Assembly: GCA_002151545.1 (NCBI GenBank) | Contig: CP021237.1 | Span: 4,092,001-4,156,000 of the forward strand | Length of the DNA: 64,000 nt | Direction: 5' to 3' | From: Sphingobacteriaceae bacterium GW460-11-11-14-LB5 | GTDB lineage: Bacteria; Bacteroidota; Bacteroidia; Sphingobacteriales; Sphingobacteriaceae | Part shown: one piece after another, positions 51,916-59,785 of the stretch | Layout of the letters: each line of letters begins with the position of its first letter | Position numbering within the stretch: position 1 is the stretch's first letter | Program-made: the position numbers and the translations under genes | The notes under the pieces: model-generated | The model's input: only the letters and a program-made list of their open reading frames with translations | Databases searched by the model: none | Told to the model about the DNA's origin: nothing

Positions 51916-53730
51916 TTAATCCAACGTTAAACCAATTTCCTTTAATAAAATTGCCGCATTAAAGGTTTTACAAGGCCCTTGCTTCAATAGATAATCAAAC
52001 TTCATTTCGCCTTCGGTAATCTGGATATCGAAGTGAAAATTACGGACGGTTTCTGGGTAATCCACAATCAGATCGGCTAATTGTAAATCGTGGGTAGCAA
52101 AAAGTGCAGGTGTTTTTTCGGCAATCAACTTCTGTACAAAAACCTTCGAGCCTAAATATTTATCACGACTGTTTGTACCGCGCAGCATTTCGTCAATCAA
52201 TACAAAAGTATCTTTGTCTTTCACCACATGATCCAAGATCATTTTCAGGCGGTTTAGCTCTGCTTTAAAAGTAGAGGTACTTTCGTTCAGCGAATCTTTA
52301 ATCCGCATATAGGTATTGATCGAAAAAACAGATAATTGCATTTCTTTGGCACAAACCGGCGCACCAGCATAAGCCAATACCATATTAATGCCTAAAGTCC
52401 GTAGAAAAGTACTTTTACCCGCCATGTTAGAACCTGTTACAATATCTACTGTTGGTTTTGCTTCCAAATGAAAATCGTTATTCACCCTTATTTGCGCTGG
52501 AATAAGCGGATGCCCAATATGTGTGGTGGCTAATGCAAACTGATCGCTAAGTACTGGGAAAACCCAATCAGGCTGATTATAGGCCGTTGTAGCCAGCGAA
52601 ATCAGCTCTTCAAAATCGCCTAAGTGGTCAAGGGCCGAAACCACATCCCTTGATGAAGATGTATACCAAATATCTAAACTGATGCAGCATTTTAAATCCC
52701 AGAGCAAAAGCGCATTTAATACACCACCGACCAGGAGATTCAGCCTGGCATCAAAATTCTGGATAATTTTAGACAATGCTTTAATTTCTTTGCTAACCGG
52801 GATTTTTGAGTCCAGTAAACTTAAGGTATAAACGCTTTTCCAGCTTTGATTCTCTGTCCATAAAATAGCACTGGCATAACCATTTAACAAACCCGAACTT
52901 CCACCGAAACAATAAAAAACTTTATTAATCTTCGCACCTAACCATACGTTCCATCCCGTGTGTATGACAAATAGAAGTGCCAGCACTTTCCAAAAAACAC
53001 CGCTGACAAAAACAGCGGCCAATATCAATGTAATAGAAATATAAGGCACGAGTTTAACATAAAACCTCATCAACCTGCTCTTTACAAATTCCAATTGTGC
53101 ACCCAACTGGTGTTTAAGCTGCATTTTAATCTGCTCTATTTTATTGGGATCGTAGCCATGCAGGTTAGCCCTGAAACTATAGGTCTCTGCTATCTTTTCC
53201 CTTATTTCATTTACAGCTCCCTGGCGGAGTAATATCCGGTCTCTGGTCGATTTTTCTGCGAAATTTTTAGCCAGTAAGTTATTCCCGTTTTTGGTACTAC
53301 AACGGTTAATCAGGGCAAACAATGATGCGTTACCAAAAATATCAAGATCAGCAGTATAAGGATGCAGTTCAGATTCGAAAACCTGACCATGGTCGTATCC
53401 GTTAGCCGCACCATTTAAAACATTCCATTCATTCTGATAAACCCATAAGAGTTGCTTTTTATAATCGATTTCGCGGTCGAGCTGACTTTGTCTGCGGACA
53501 ATAAAAACGAAGGCAATTACAGGCAGCAGCAAACAAATCTGAATTAATGTCCGCAGGCTGTCGTCTGCCGAGCGCAGCAGCAAAACGAAAAATAAAATTT
53601 CAGCGAGGAATACACCTATGCGCATTAAAGAAAGCTGATCGATCCGTTTCCTGGTTTGATCTATATCTGCTGTAACCTGTTTAATTTTCTGATCGTAATC
53701 GGCTATTATTTCTGCTTGTTGTTTTAACAT
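51916..53730 (-). CDS. Membrane-anchored MutS-like ATPase
   Basis: A 604-residue protein of the MutS ATPase (domain V) family. The N terminus (about 1-32) is coiled-coil-like (IIADYDQKIKQVTADIDQTRK), followed by two membrane segments (about 33-75) and another hydrophobic pair (about 220-265). Helical lever/clamp-like sequence leads to the ATPase: Walker A TGSNMAGKST (432-441), a conserved NESTSTFKAE block (482-491), Walker B FVLIDEM (D513, E514) and a FATHD switch. No mismatch-recognition domain is present, so it is not the canonical MutS. Membrane-tethered MutS-like proteins occur widely in Bacteroidota, with unknown function. Confidence 0.9.
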   Translation of the reverse strand: MLKQQAEIIADYDQKIKQVTADIDQTRKRIDQLSLMRIGVFLAEILFFVLLLRSADDSLRTLIQICLLLPVIAFVFIVRRQSQLDREIDYKKQLLWVYQNEWNVLNGAANGYDHGQVFESELHPYTADLDIFGNASLFALINRCSTKNGNNLLAKNFAEKSTRDRILLRQGAVNEIREKIAETYSFRANLHGYDPNKIEQIKMQLKHQLGAQLEFVKSRLMRFYVKLVPYISITLILAAVFVSGVFWKVLALLFVIHTGWNVWLGAKINKVFYCFGGSSGLLNGYASAILWTENQSWKSVYTLSLLDSKIPVSKEIKALSKIIQNFDARLNLLVGGVLNALLLWDLKCCISLDIWYTSSSRDVVSALDHLGDFEELISLATTAYNQPDWVFPVLSDQFALATTHIGHPLIPAQIRVNNDFHLEAKPTVDIVTGSNMAGKSTFLRTLGINMVLAYAGAPVCAKEMQLSVFSINTYMRIKDSLNESTSTFKAELNRLKMILDHVVKDKDTFVLIDEMLRGTNSRDKYLGSKVFVQKLIAEKTPALFATHDLQLADLIVDYPETVRNFHFDIQITEGEMKFDYLLKQGPCKTFNAAILLKEIGLTLD

Positions 53731-53776
53731 GGTATCGCTTCGGTGTATCTATTTTCGAAGGTATAAGATCGATAGA

Positions 53777-53809
53777 TTGTATTTTTTGTTACAATTTTCT
53801 CTAAGTTTG
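53777..53809 (+). promoter_or_regulatory. Probable promoter of rlmH
   Basis: TTG (53777-53779), a 22-bp spacer, then TAAGTTTG (53802-53809). The latter matches TAnnTTTG exactly. The start site near 53816 gives a leader of about 28 nt. Confidence 0.5.
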
Positions 53810-53843
53810 AATCTCGAAATTCTAAAGATAGGCAAAATATTAA

Positions 53844-54317
53844 ATGAAGATTACATTGATCGCCATTGGCAAAACAGAAGATAAATACCTGATTGAAGGA
53901 ATTGATAAATACATCAACCGCTTAAAACATTATATTAACTTTAGTTTTGTGGCTTTGCCAGATGTAAAAAATGTTAAAAACCTAAGTGAAGCGCAGCAAA
54001 AGGCCAAGGAGGCCGAACTGTTGCACAAACAAATTAATAATGGCGATGTTGTTATTTTGCTGGATGAAAAAGGGAAAAAATATTCATCAGTAGAATTTTC
54101 GAACTACTTAAATAAACAGATGATTGGTAGTGTGCAGCATTTAATTTTTATTATTGGCGGCCCGTATGGATTTGATGAAAGCATTTACAAAAGAGCAAAC
54201 GGTTTAATTTCCTTATCCGACATGACCTTTTCGCACCAAATGATCAGGTTGTTTTTTGTAGAGCAGCTATACCGTGGATTTAGCATTTTAAAAGGCGAAC
54301 CATATCACCACGCTTAA
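53844..54317 (+). CDS. rlmH: 23S rRNA (pseudouridine1915-N3)-methyltransferase RlmH
   Basis: A 157-residue SPOUT methyltransferase with the trefoil-knot SAM site: VVILLDEKGKKYSSVEFS, LIFIIGGPYGFDE and the C-terminal LSDMTFSHQMIRLFFVEQLYRGFSILKGEPYHH, all intact. It methylates pseudouridine 1915 in helix 69 of 23S rRNA in assembled ribosomes. Length is standard. It is the first gene after a divergent promoter region shared with the MutS-like gene. Confidence 0.96.
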   Translation: MKITLIAIGKTEDKYLIEGIDKYINRLKHYINFSFVALPDVKNVKNLSEAQQKAKEAELLHKQINNGDVVILLDEKGKKYSSVEFSNYLNKQMIGSVQHLIFIIGGPYGFDESIYKRANGLISLSDMTFSHQMIRLFFVEQLYRGFSILKGEPYHHA

Positions 54318-54370
54318 CATTATATTTTGGCATTAAAAACTCTATACCATTAAATCCCATCTTATTATTC

Positions 54371-55720
54371 ATGAAAAGAATTTTATTAATACTCTCGATC
54401 TTATTCATTACAAATTTTAAAACCTTCCCTCAAAAGGCAAAGGATTATTATGAAAAAGGGCTAAACGCCTTCCAAAAGAAATTAGATAACCAGGCTGTGC
54501 TTTACCTTGATTCATCTATAAATCTTAAAAATGATGAATATGTCACCTATCAACTTAGAGGCTTTATCAAATCTTATCAGGGTAAATTTGTTGATGCTAT
54601 TTCAGATTTTGATAAAGCCATAAGGCTCAATCCGAATGATGCCGATAACTTTGGTTATAGAGCTTCTGCAAAAGGTTCAAATACAGATATTAAAGGTGCT
54701 GTGCAAGATTTAACCCAAGCCATTAAAATTGCGCCAAGAAAAGGTGAATATTATAGAGATAGAGCGAAGTTTTATGCAAAATTACAAGATACCGTTTCGG
54801 CACAGCTGGACCTCAATAAAGCAATAACAATCGATCCTGAAGATGCTTATAATTTTACTGAAAGAGCTGTTATTAAAGATTCTGCTCATGATCTGCCTGG
54901 CGCCTTACAAGATTTAAACCAGGCAATTCTCATCGACCCTAATCAATCTACGTTCTATAGGCAGAGGGCAGAATTGCACCTCAAACTTCGCGATACAATA
55001 TCGGCATTATCAGATTTTGATCATGATATCAGACTTGTAAAAAAAGATAATCCTATGTTTTATTGGGATCATTACGATAGAGCTAAAACAAGATTTTTAA
55101 CTGGCAACTACACAGGTTGCGTTGAAGATTGCAAGGTAATCATTACAGATTTTAACATCCAACCTGATACATCTTTGATAAAACTCGCATATGAATATAG
55201 CGCACAGGCCAATCTTAAGAACGGCAATTATTTGGCGACTATTTCAGATTGTAATGATCTTTTGAAACTTTACCCAAAAGATTATACGGTGTACCTGGCA
55301 AAAGGAGAAGCACATTTTAGGCTTAACGAATTTAACGATTGTCTGAAAGCAGTAAACGAAGCTATTGCAATCCATCCTACAGCTGAGGCTTATTTTTATA
55401 GATCGCTAGCGAATGCCAAACTGAACCACCTAAAGGAAGTTGAAAATGATTTAACGAAAGCTATTAATTTAAATTCCAATTATTTTTTAGCGTACAGGAA
55501 TCGGGCACTGGTTAGAGGGGTACTCGCAAATTATAAAGGAACCATTGCTGATGCAAATATTGTTCTCAAAAACGATCCAACAGACGTTAAGGTACTCACT
55601 ACAAAAGGAATGGCACTATATTTTCTTAATAATAAAAAAGAAGGTTGCCCAATCGTAAAAAGAGCGGCGAGTCTGGGTGATCAGAATGCAAAACAATTTG
55701 CAAAAGAAAAATGTAAATAA
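54371..55720 (+). CDS. TPR-repeat protein, exported
   Basis: A 449-residue protein with a signal peptide (MKRILLILSILFITNFKTFPQ). Nine or more tetratricopeptide repeats of 34 residues follow, such as AISDFDKAIRLNPNDADNFG, AVQDLTQAIKIAPRKGEYYR, ALQDLNQAILIDPNQSTFYR and VENDLTKAINLNSNYFLAYR, ending in a NNKKEGCPIVKRAASLGD Sel1-like tail. It is a periplasmic scaffold-type protein with no catalytic motif. It lies 53 bp after rlmH and may share its transcript. Confidence 0.88.
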   Translation: MKRILLILSILFITNFKTFPQKAKDYYEKGLNAFQKKLDNQAVLYLDSSINLKNDEYVTYQLRGFIKSYQGKFVDAISDFDKAIRLNPNDADNFGYRASAKGSNTDIKGAVQDLTQAIKIAPRKGEYYRDRAKFYAKLQDTVSAQLDLNKAITIDPEDAYNFTERAVIKDSAHDLPGALQDLNQAILIDPNQSTFYRQRAELHLKLRDTISALSDFDHDIRLVKKDNPMFYWDHYDRAKTRFLTGNYTGCVEDCKVIITDFNIQPDTSLIKLAYEYSAQANLKNGNYLATISDCNDLLKLYPKDYTVYLAKGEAHFRLNEFNDCLKAVNEAIAIHPTAEAYFYRSLANAKLNHLKEVENDLTKAINLNSNYFLAYRNRALVRGVLANYKGTIADANIVLKNDPTDVKVLTTKGMALYFLNNKKEGCPIVKRAASLGDQNAKQFAKEKCK

Positions 55721-55770
55721 AAAACCTTATGGAATAATTATGCTATAATCATCATTAAATAAAAGAAATT

Positions 55771-55899
55771 ATGCTATTAGATAAATATAAAAGGGAATAC
55801 AGATATAAAAGCAATCAGAATGGCAACAATAAATACCTATGGATCAGCATTATTGCCTCTTTGGTTATTGTAGCTTTGCTTTACTATTTCTTCGATTAA
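55771..55899 (+). CDS. Small single-helix membrane protein (42 residues)
   Basis: The short frame MLLDKYKREYRYKSNQNGNN ends in a hydrophobic segment of about 18 residues (ISIIASLVIVALLYYFF). It has a basic N terminus and one predicted membrane helix. It lies 50 bp after the TPR gene on the same strand and before a hairpin. The compact layout and sequence favour a real small membrane peptide, but the evidence is only composition and position. Confidence 0.5.
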   Translation: MLLDKYKREYRYKSNQNGNNKYLWISIIASLVIVALLYYFFD

Positions 55900-55903
55900 A
55901 CCC

Positions 55904-55935
55904 ACAAAAAAACACCAGACAAATTGCCTGGTGTT
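55904..55935 (-). terminator. Terminator of the DUF5606 gene
   Basis: Stem AACACCAG / CTGGTGTT with an ACAAATTGC loop. On the minus strand it is followed by a T run (A run on the plus strand), so it terminates leftward transcription. Confidence 0.75.
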
Positions 55936-55959
55936 CCCTATCATTTCGGTAAATAAAGC

Positions 55960-56502
55960 TTAAACGCCTTTTTTACTGGTCATACTTGCTTTTTTAGCTG
56001 GAGCTGAAGTTTTAGTAGTTGCTTTAGCACTAGCTGATGCTTTAGATCCTGTGGCTTTTTGCTTTTTATCTGAAGCTGCTTTTTCTTCTGACAACTTAAC
56101 CTCTGCTGATGTACCCGGAGTTTCAGGAGTTTCTTCCGTAAACAAAGGCAGATCTTTTAATAAGTTATACCAGGTGATAATTTTCTTCATATCAGAAGCA
56201 TACACTTTCTCCTGATCGTGACCTGGAGCTACTTCAAGGAAATAAGCACGTAAGTCGCCTTTCAAATCTGGAGTAGATCCTTTTGCAGAAATTTTAGCAA
56301 AAATATCGGCCAATTTAATTTCTTCATCTTCACCATACACGGTAATATCTTCTAAAGAAGCTAATTTTGTGTTGGTGATGTTCGCTACAATTTTAGTTTT
56401 TTGAGCATCTAAGCCTTCTAAAATGTAACCTACTTTATTTTGTCCAACCAGTTTAAACAAACCTGGTCTGCCAGATACGGCAACAATTCCTCTTAAATTC
56501 AT
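55960..56502 (-). CDS. DUF5606 family protein with lysine/alanine-rich tail
   Basis: A 180-residue protein. The first 125 residues (MNLRGIVAVSGRPGLFKLVG, GYILEGLDAQKTKIVANIT, YFLEVAPGHDQEKVYASDMKKI, ITWYNLLKDLPLF) match the DUF5606 family found in Bacteroidota. The remainder is a low-complexity Lys/Ala/Ser/Thr tail (KKQKATGSKASASAKATTKT), probably disordered and perhaps RNA- or DNA-binding. The function is unknown. The cyclophilin gene lies upstream on the same strand with a repeat spacer between them. Confidence 0.85.
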   Translation of the reverse strand: MNLRGIVAVSGRPGLFKLVGQNKVGYILEGLDAQKTKIVANITNTKLASLEDITVYGEDEEIKLADIFAKISAKGSTPDLKGDLRAYFLEVAPGHDQEKVYASDMKKIITWYNLLKDLPLFTEETPETPGTSAEVKLSEEKAASDKKQKATGSKASASAKATTKTSAPAKKASMTSKKGV

Positions 56503-56650
56503 ATTATGTGTGTTTAGCGGTTAGTGTTTGGTGTTTAGCGTTATAACACGCTCGCCCCCAAACGCATCGCGTTTTTTAATGTTTTAAAAACCTCAATATT
56601 CAGCAATTGGTATCAGCGCTCTAAACGCTTATCGCCAAACGCATGGCGCA
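56503..56650. repeat. Repeat spacer between the DUF5606 and cyclophilin genes
   Basis: The spacer contains GTTTAGCGGTTAGTG and GGTGTTTAGCG words on the left and their inverse on the right (CGCTCTAAACGCTTATCGCC), so it can form a long imperfect hairpin. It resembles a phrase-like repeat. No gene is visible. Confidence 0.55.
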
Positions 56651-57112
56651 CTAATCTTCTAAAACTTCAATGTTTAAAATTTTATCACCCTGACGGATAT
56701 CGTCTACAAGGTCTACATTCTCCACAACTTTACCAAAACAAGTATGGTTACGGTCTAAATGAGCAGTATTGGTTCTGCTGTGACAGATAAAAAACTGTGA
56801 ACCACCAGTATTGCGGCCAGCATGAGCCATAGATAAAACACCACGGTCGTGATACTGATTTTCGCCATCTAATTCGCAATCAATTTTATAACCTGGGCCA
56901 CCAGTACCTGCCAAATGCGCTTTAGCCGGATCTTTTGAATTCGGACATCCGCCCTGAACCATAAAGTTAGGAATTACACGGTGAAAAGTTACACCATCAT
57001 AAAAGCCTTCTTTAGCTAATTTTTTAAAGTTTGCAACGGCTTTCGGCGCATCATTTTCGTAGAACTCTACGGTCATATCGCCTTTTTCTGTTTTTATTAT
57101 TGCTTTACTCAT
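56651..57112 (-). CDS. Cyclophilin-type peptidyl-prolyl cis-trans isomerase
   Basis: A 153-residue cytosolic cyclophilin (no signal peptide). Active-site signatures are present: GVTFHRVIPNFMVQGGCP, GRNTGGSQFFICHSRTNTAHLD and HTCFGKVVENVDLVDDI. It accelerates proline isomerisation during folding. It is of the short bacterial form. The isomerase core is complete, including the catalytic arginine in FHRV. Confidence 0.94.
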   Translation of the reverse strand: MSKAIIKTEKGDMTVEFYENDAPKAVANFKKLAKEGFYDGVTFHRVIPNFMVQGGCPNSKDPAKAHLAGTGGPGYKIDCELDGENQYHDRGVLSMAHAGRNTGGSQFFICHSRTNTAHLDRNHTCFGKVVENVDLVDDIRQGDKILNIEVLED

Positions 57113-57445
57113 ATCAATATCGGTACTAATTTTAAATTTTGTTCAGCTAAAAAAAATTCATATTTTTTTAGTAAAGGGCAAAAATAACAAAATTGTATAA
57201 ATAGAACATCTTTAAATTATAAATCTACCTAATATTAAGAGTAATTATAGGTAAATGAACAGTAATTCGTACTTGGCGGCCTGTAGCCCCGCCATTCGCT
57301 GTAGCCCTCGTAAAAAACTCGGGGCTGCCGCTGCTGTCGGGTTTAGGTACAATTTGGTGCAAGCCGTAAAATCGAAAAAAATTAAGCACTTTATATTTTA
57401 GTTAACACGCTAAATAAGTTATTTTAGTGTTTTAAGCATACCGAT
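57113..57445. other. Divergent intergenic region with a repeat element
   Basis: 333 bp between the leftward cyclophilin gene and the rightward GATase-like gene. It has AT-rich sequence with presumed promoters and an element at 57281-57366. No gene is visible. Confidence 0.55.
57281..57366. repeat. Structured AGCCCCG repeat
   Basis: GTAGCCCCG and TAGCCCTCG words on the left face CTCGGGGCTGCCG on the right, with TGCTGTCGGG further on. A stem AGCCCCG / CGGGGCT is possible. It shares the AGCCCCG start with the 97-bp module of the elements at 25074 and 38114 but is otherwise different. Confidence 0.5.
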
Positions 57446-58705
57446 TTGATAAAGAAATATTATATCCTGCTCATTTGCCTGCTTTGCTCTTTGGGCTTAA
57501 GGGCCTCATCATTGTTAATTTACATGGATGAAGACCAAAAAAACCACCTCAAAGCATACGGAATTGCCTATTGGACAATCAGCAAACAGCTGGAGGTAGA
57601 TTGGCTTTTAAATTACCGCGGCGGCAGCTTTTTAATTAAGTACAATAAAACCGTAGAAGATGAACTTAAAATCCGCGGCGTATCATACGAAGTAATGGCC
57701 GATGGAAAAGTAACCAATCTTTTAAACGAAATCAGCGATCCATCGGTAAACATGGAGATGGTTAAACTGGAGAAAACACCAAAAATTGCGGTATACTCAC
57801 CAAAAAGCAAATTGCCCTGGGATGATGCCGTTACACTCGTTTTAACCTATGCTGAAATTCCGTATGATGTAATTTATGATGATGATATTTTACAGGATAA
57901 ATTAAGCAAATACGATTGGTTACACCTGCACCATGAAGATTTTACCGGGCAATACGGACGTTTCTGGGCCAACTTCAGGTATGCAACCTGGTACCAGGAA
58001 GATGTTAAAAACCAGGAAACCTTAGCAAAACGCATGGGTTATAAAAAGGTTTCGGAGATGAAATTAGCCGTTGCCAAACACATTAAAGAATACTGTGCGG
58101 GTGGAGGTTTCTTATTTGCCATGTGCTCTGGTACGGATAGTTTCGACATTGCGCTTGCCGCCGATGGCGTAGATATTTGTGCGCAAATGTTTGATGGCGA
58201 TGGCGCAGATCCAAATGCACAAAGTAAACTGGATTTCAATAAAACACTCGCCTTCCAGAATTTCAAGTTAGATAACAACCCGATGAATTATGAATTTTCG
58301 GATATCGATGCGACTCAAACCCGTACACTGAACCAAACCAACGATTATTTTACTTTATTCGATTTTTCGGCCAAATGGGATCTTGTTCCAACCATGCTTA
58401 CCCAGGATCATGATAAGGTGATTAAAGGTTTTATGGGGCAAACCACAGCCTTCAGAAAGAGTTTAGTGAAAACAAGTGTAACTGTTTTGGGCGAAAATAA
58501 AGGCGCTGCAGAAGTAAGGTATTTACATGGAGAAATTGGCAAAGGTCAGTTTACATTTTATGGCGGGCACGATCCGGAAGATTATCAGCACGCCGTAGGC
58601 GATCCGCCAACAGATTTAAATCTGCATCCAAATTCGCCAGGCTATCGCTTAATCTTAAATAATGTGCTTTTTCCAGCGGCAAAAAAGAAACCTCAAAAAA
58701 CATAA
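57446..58705 (+). CDS. Secreted glutamine-amidotransferase-fold protein, function unknown
   Basis: A 419-residue protein. The only start that keeps the signal peptide (IKKYYILLICLLCSLGLRASS) is TTG at 57446, since the next in-frame ATG would remove it. The core (about 110-300) resembles a class-I glutamine-amidotransferase fold: KIAVYSPKSKLPWDD, a DYLHLHHEDFTG-like segment, and CAGGGFLFAMCSGTDSFD with a cysteine placed like the nucleophile. The C-terminal part has GKGQFTFYGGHDPEDYQH. Relatives carry the doubtful name 'asparagine synthetase B'. No ammonia-accepting domain is visible, so I leave the activity open. Confidence 0.78.
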   Translation: MIKKYYILLICLLCSLGLRASSLLIYMDEDQKNHLKAYGIAYWTISKQLEVDWLLNYRGGSFLIKYNKTVEDELKIRGVSYEVMADGKVTNLLNEISDPSVNMEMVKLEKTPKIAVYSPKSKLPWDDAVTLVLTYAEIPYDVIYDDDILQDKLSKYDWLHLHHEDFTGQYGRFWANFRYATWYQEDVKNQETLAKRMGYKKVSEMKLAVAKHIKEYCAGGGFLFAMCSGTDSFDIALAADGVDICAQMFDGDGADPNAQSKLDFNKTLAFQNFKLDNNPMNYEFSDIDATQTRTLNQTNDYFTLFDFSAKWDLVPTMLTQDHDKVIKGFMGQTTAFRKSLVKTSVTVLGENKGAAEVRYLHGEIGKGQFTFYGGHDPEDYQHAVGDPPTDLNLHPNSPGYRLILNNVLFPAAKKKPQKT

Positions 58706-58900
58706 TTTGCCAGAATTTAGCTTTTGGCATTACCGATTTCAGGTTAAAAAAAATGTTAATTTTTCACTATATTCCTGTTATGTATACAGTAAATTGTGCT
58801 TGATATGATTTCTGATTCCTATCATCGCTTCACTTAAATGCTGCAAAAAGCATACTGAAAACCAATACATTAGCTACTCAATTGTAACACACTTGATACT

Positions 58901-58916
58901 TTGGCACAGCTTTTGG
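58901..58916 (+). promoter_or_regulatory. Sigma-54-like promoter
   Basis: TTGGCACAGCTTTTGG aligns with the sigma-54 consensus TTGGCACG-N4-TTGC, with mismatches at the eighth and last positions. The GG (-24) and TTG (-12) spacing is correct. It lies 74 bp before the start of the barrel gene. Confidence 0.55.
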
Positions 58917-58989
58917 AATTGAGACTTGTAATTAACAACAGGTTAAAGCCTGAAATTTTTAAACAAGATTCTTCTAAAAGAAAAATATT

Positions 58990-59721
58990 ATGAAAAAGTT
59001 ACTATTAAGTGCATCAGTTATTTTATTAGCCACGGGTGCTTTCGCTCAATCTACTACAGGTACTACTTCAAGGTTCGGTATCAAAGCTGGAGTTAACTTA
59101 GCTAAAATCCATTCGAGTGGCGACAATGAAGCATTGTACAACGATAATGCGAAAAATAATTTAGGTTACAATGTTACTGCATTTGGAGACTTCGGAATAG
59201 CCAACAACTTTTTTATCCAACCAGGAATTTCATTACAGAACAAAGGTGTTAAATTTGAAGGCACCAATTCAGCAACAGTTGGCGCAGTAACAACTACTAC
59301 AACAACTTCGTTGAAAACAAATGTAATGGCTATAGAGGTACCAATTAATGCGGTATTTAATATCCCTACTGGTGAAAGTGGTGCAGTACAGATTAGTGCT
59401 GGTCCGTATGTTGGATTTAACATTTCTGGTAAAAACAAAGGAAATACTACAACTACAACAGTAAATAACAACACCAACTCAAGCGTTACTTCTACCAACA
59501 GCAATGATAAAGATTTAAGTTTTGGTAGTGCAACCGATAAGGATGCAAGTGGTACAGATTTCGGTGCAAACTTTGGTTTAGCTTACCGTACATCTTCAGG
59601 TTTCTTAGTAGGTGCTAATTATGGTTTAGGTTTAAGTGATTTAACTCCAAAAGATTCGAGAGCTAATTCAAATAAATATACTAACCGTGTATTAGGATTT
59701 ACAGTAGGTTATTCATTCTAA
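58990..59721 (+). CDS. PorT-type outer-membrane beta-barrel protein
   Basis: A 243-residue protein with a signal peptide (MKKLLLSASVILLATGAFAQ). An OMP_b-brl_2-type barrel follows (SRFGIKAGVNLAKI, NNFFIQPGISLQNKGVKFEG, AIEVPINAVFNI, VQISAGPYVGFNISG, TDFGANFGLAYRTSSGFLVGANYGLGLSDL, terminal VLGFTVGYSF). A Thr/Asn-rich loop (NTTTTTVNNNTNSSVTSTN) lies in the middle, probably external. The function is unknown. It has a sigma-54-like promoter upstream and a terminator downstream, so it is a single-gene unit. Confidence 0.9.
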   Translation: MKKLLLSASVILLATGAFAQSTTGTTSRFGIKAGVNLAKIHSSGDNEALYNDNAKNNLGYNVTAFGDFGIANNFFIQPGISLQNKGVKFEGTNSATVGAVTTTTTTSLKTNVMAIEVPINAVFNIPTGESGAVQISAGPYVGFNISGKNKGNTTTTTVNNNTNSSVTSTNSNDKDLSFGSATDKDASGTDFGANFGLAYRTSSGFLVGANYGLGLSDLTPKDSRANSNKYTNRVLGFTVGYSF

Positions 59722-59739
59722 GAAAAGCCTTAAAAACAA

Positions 59740-59769
59740 AAGCCTCTCGGTTTAAAAATCGGGAGGCTT
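59740..59769. terminator. Bidirectional terminator between the barrel gene and the porin gene
   Basis: Stem AAGCCTCTCGG / CGGGAGGCTT (one mismatch) with an AT-rich loop, followed by T residues. It lies between convergent genes. Confidence 0.85.
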
Positions 59770-59785
59770 TTTTATGCTTGATTAT

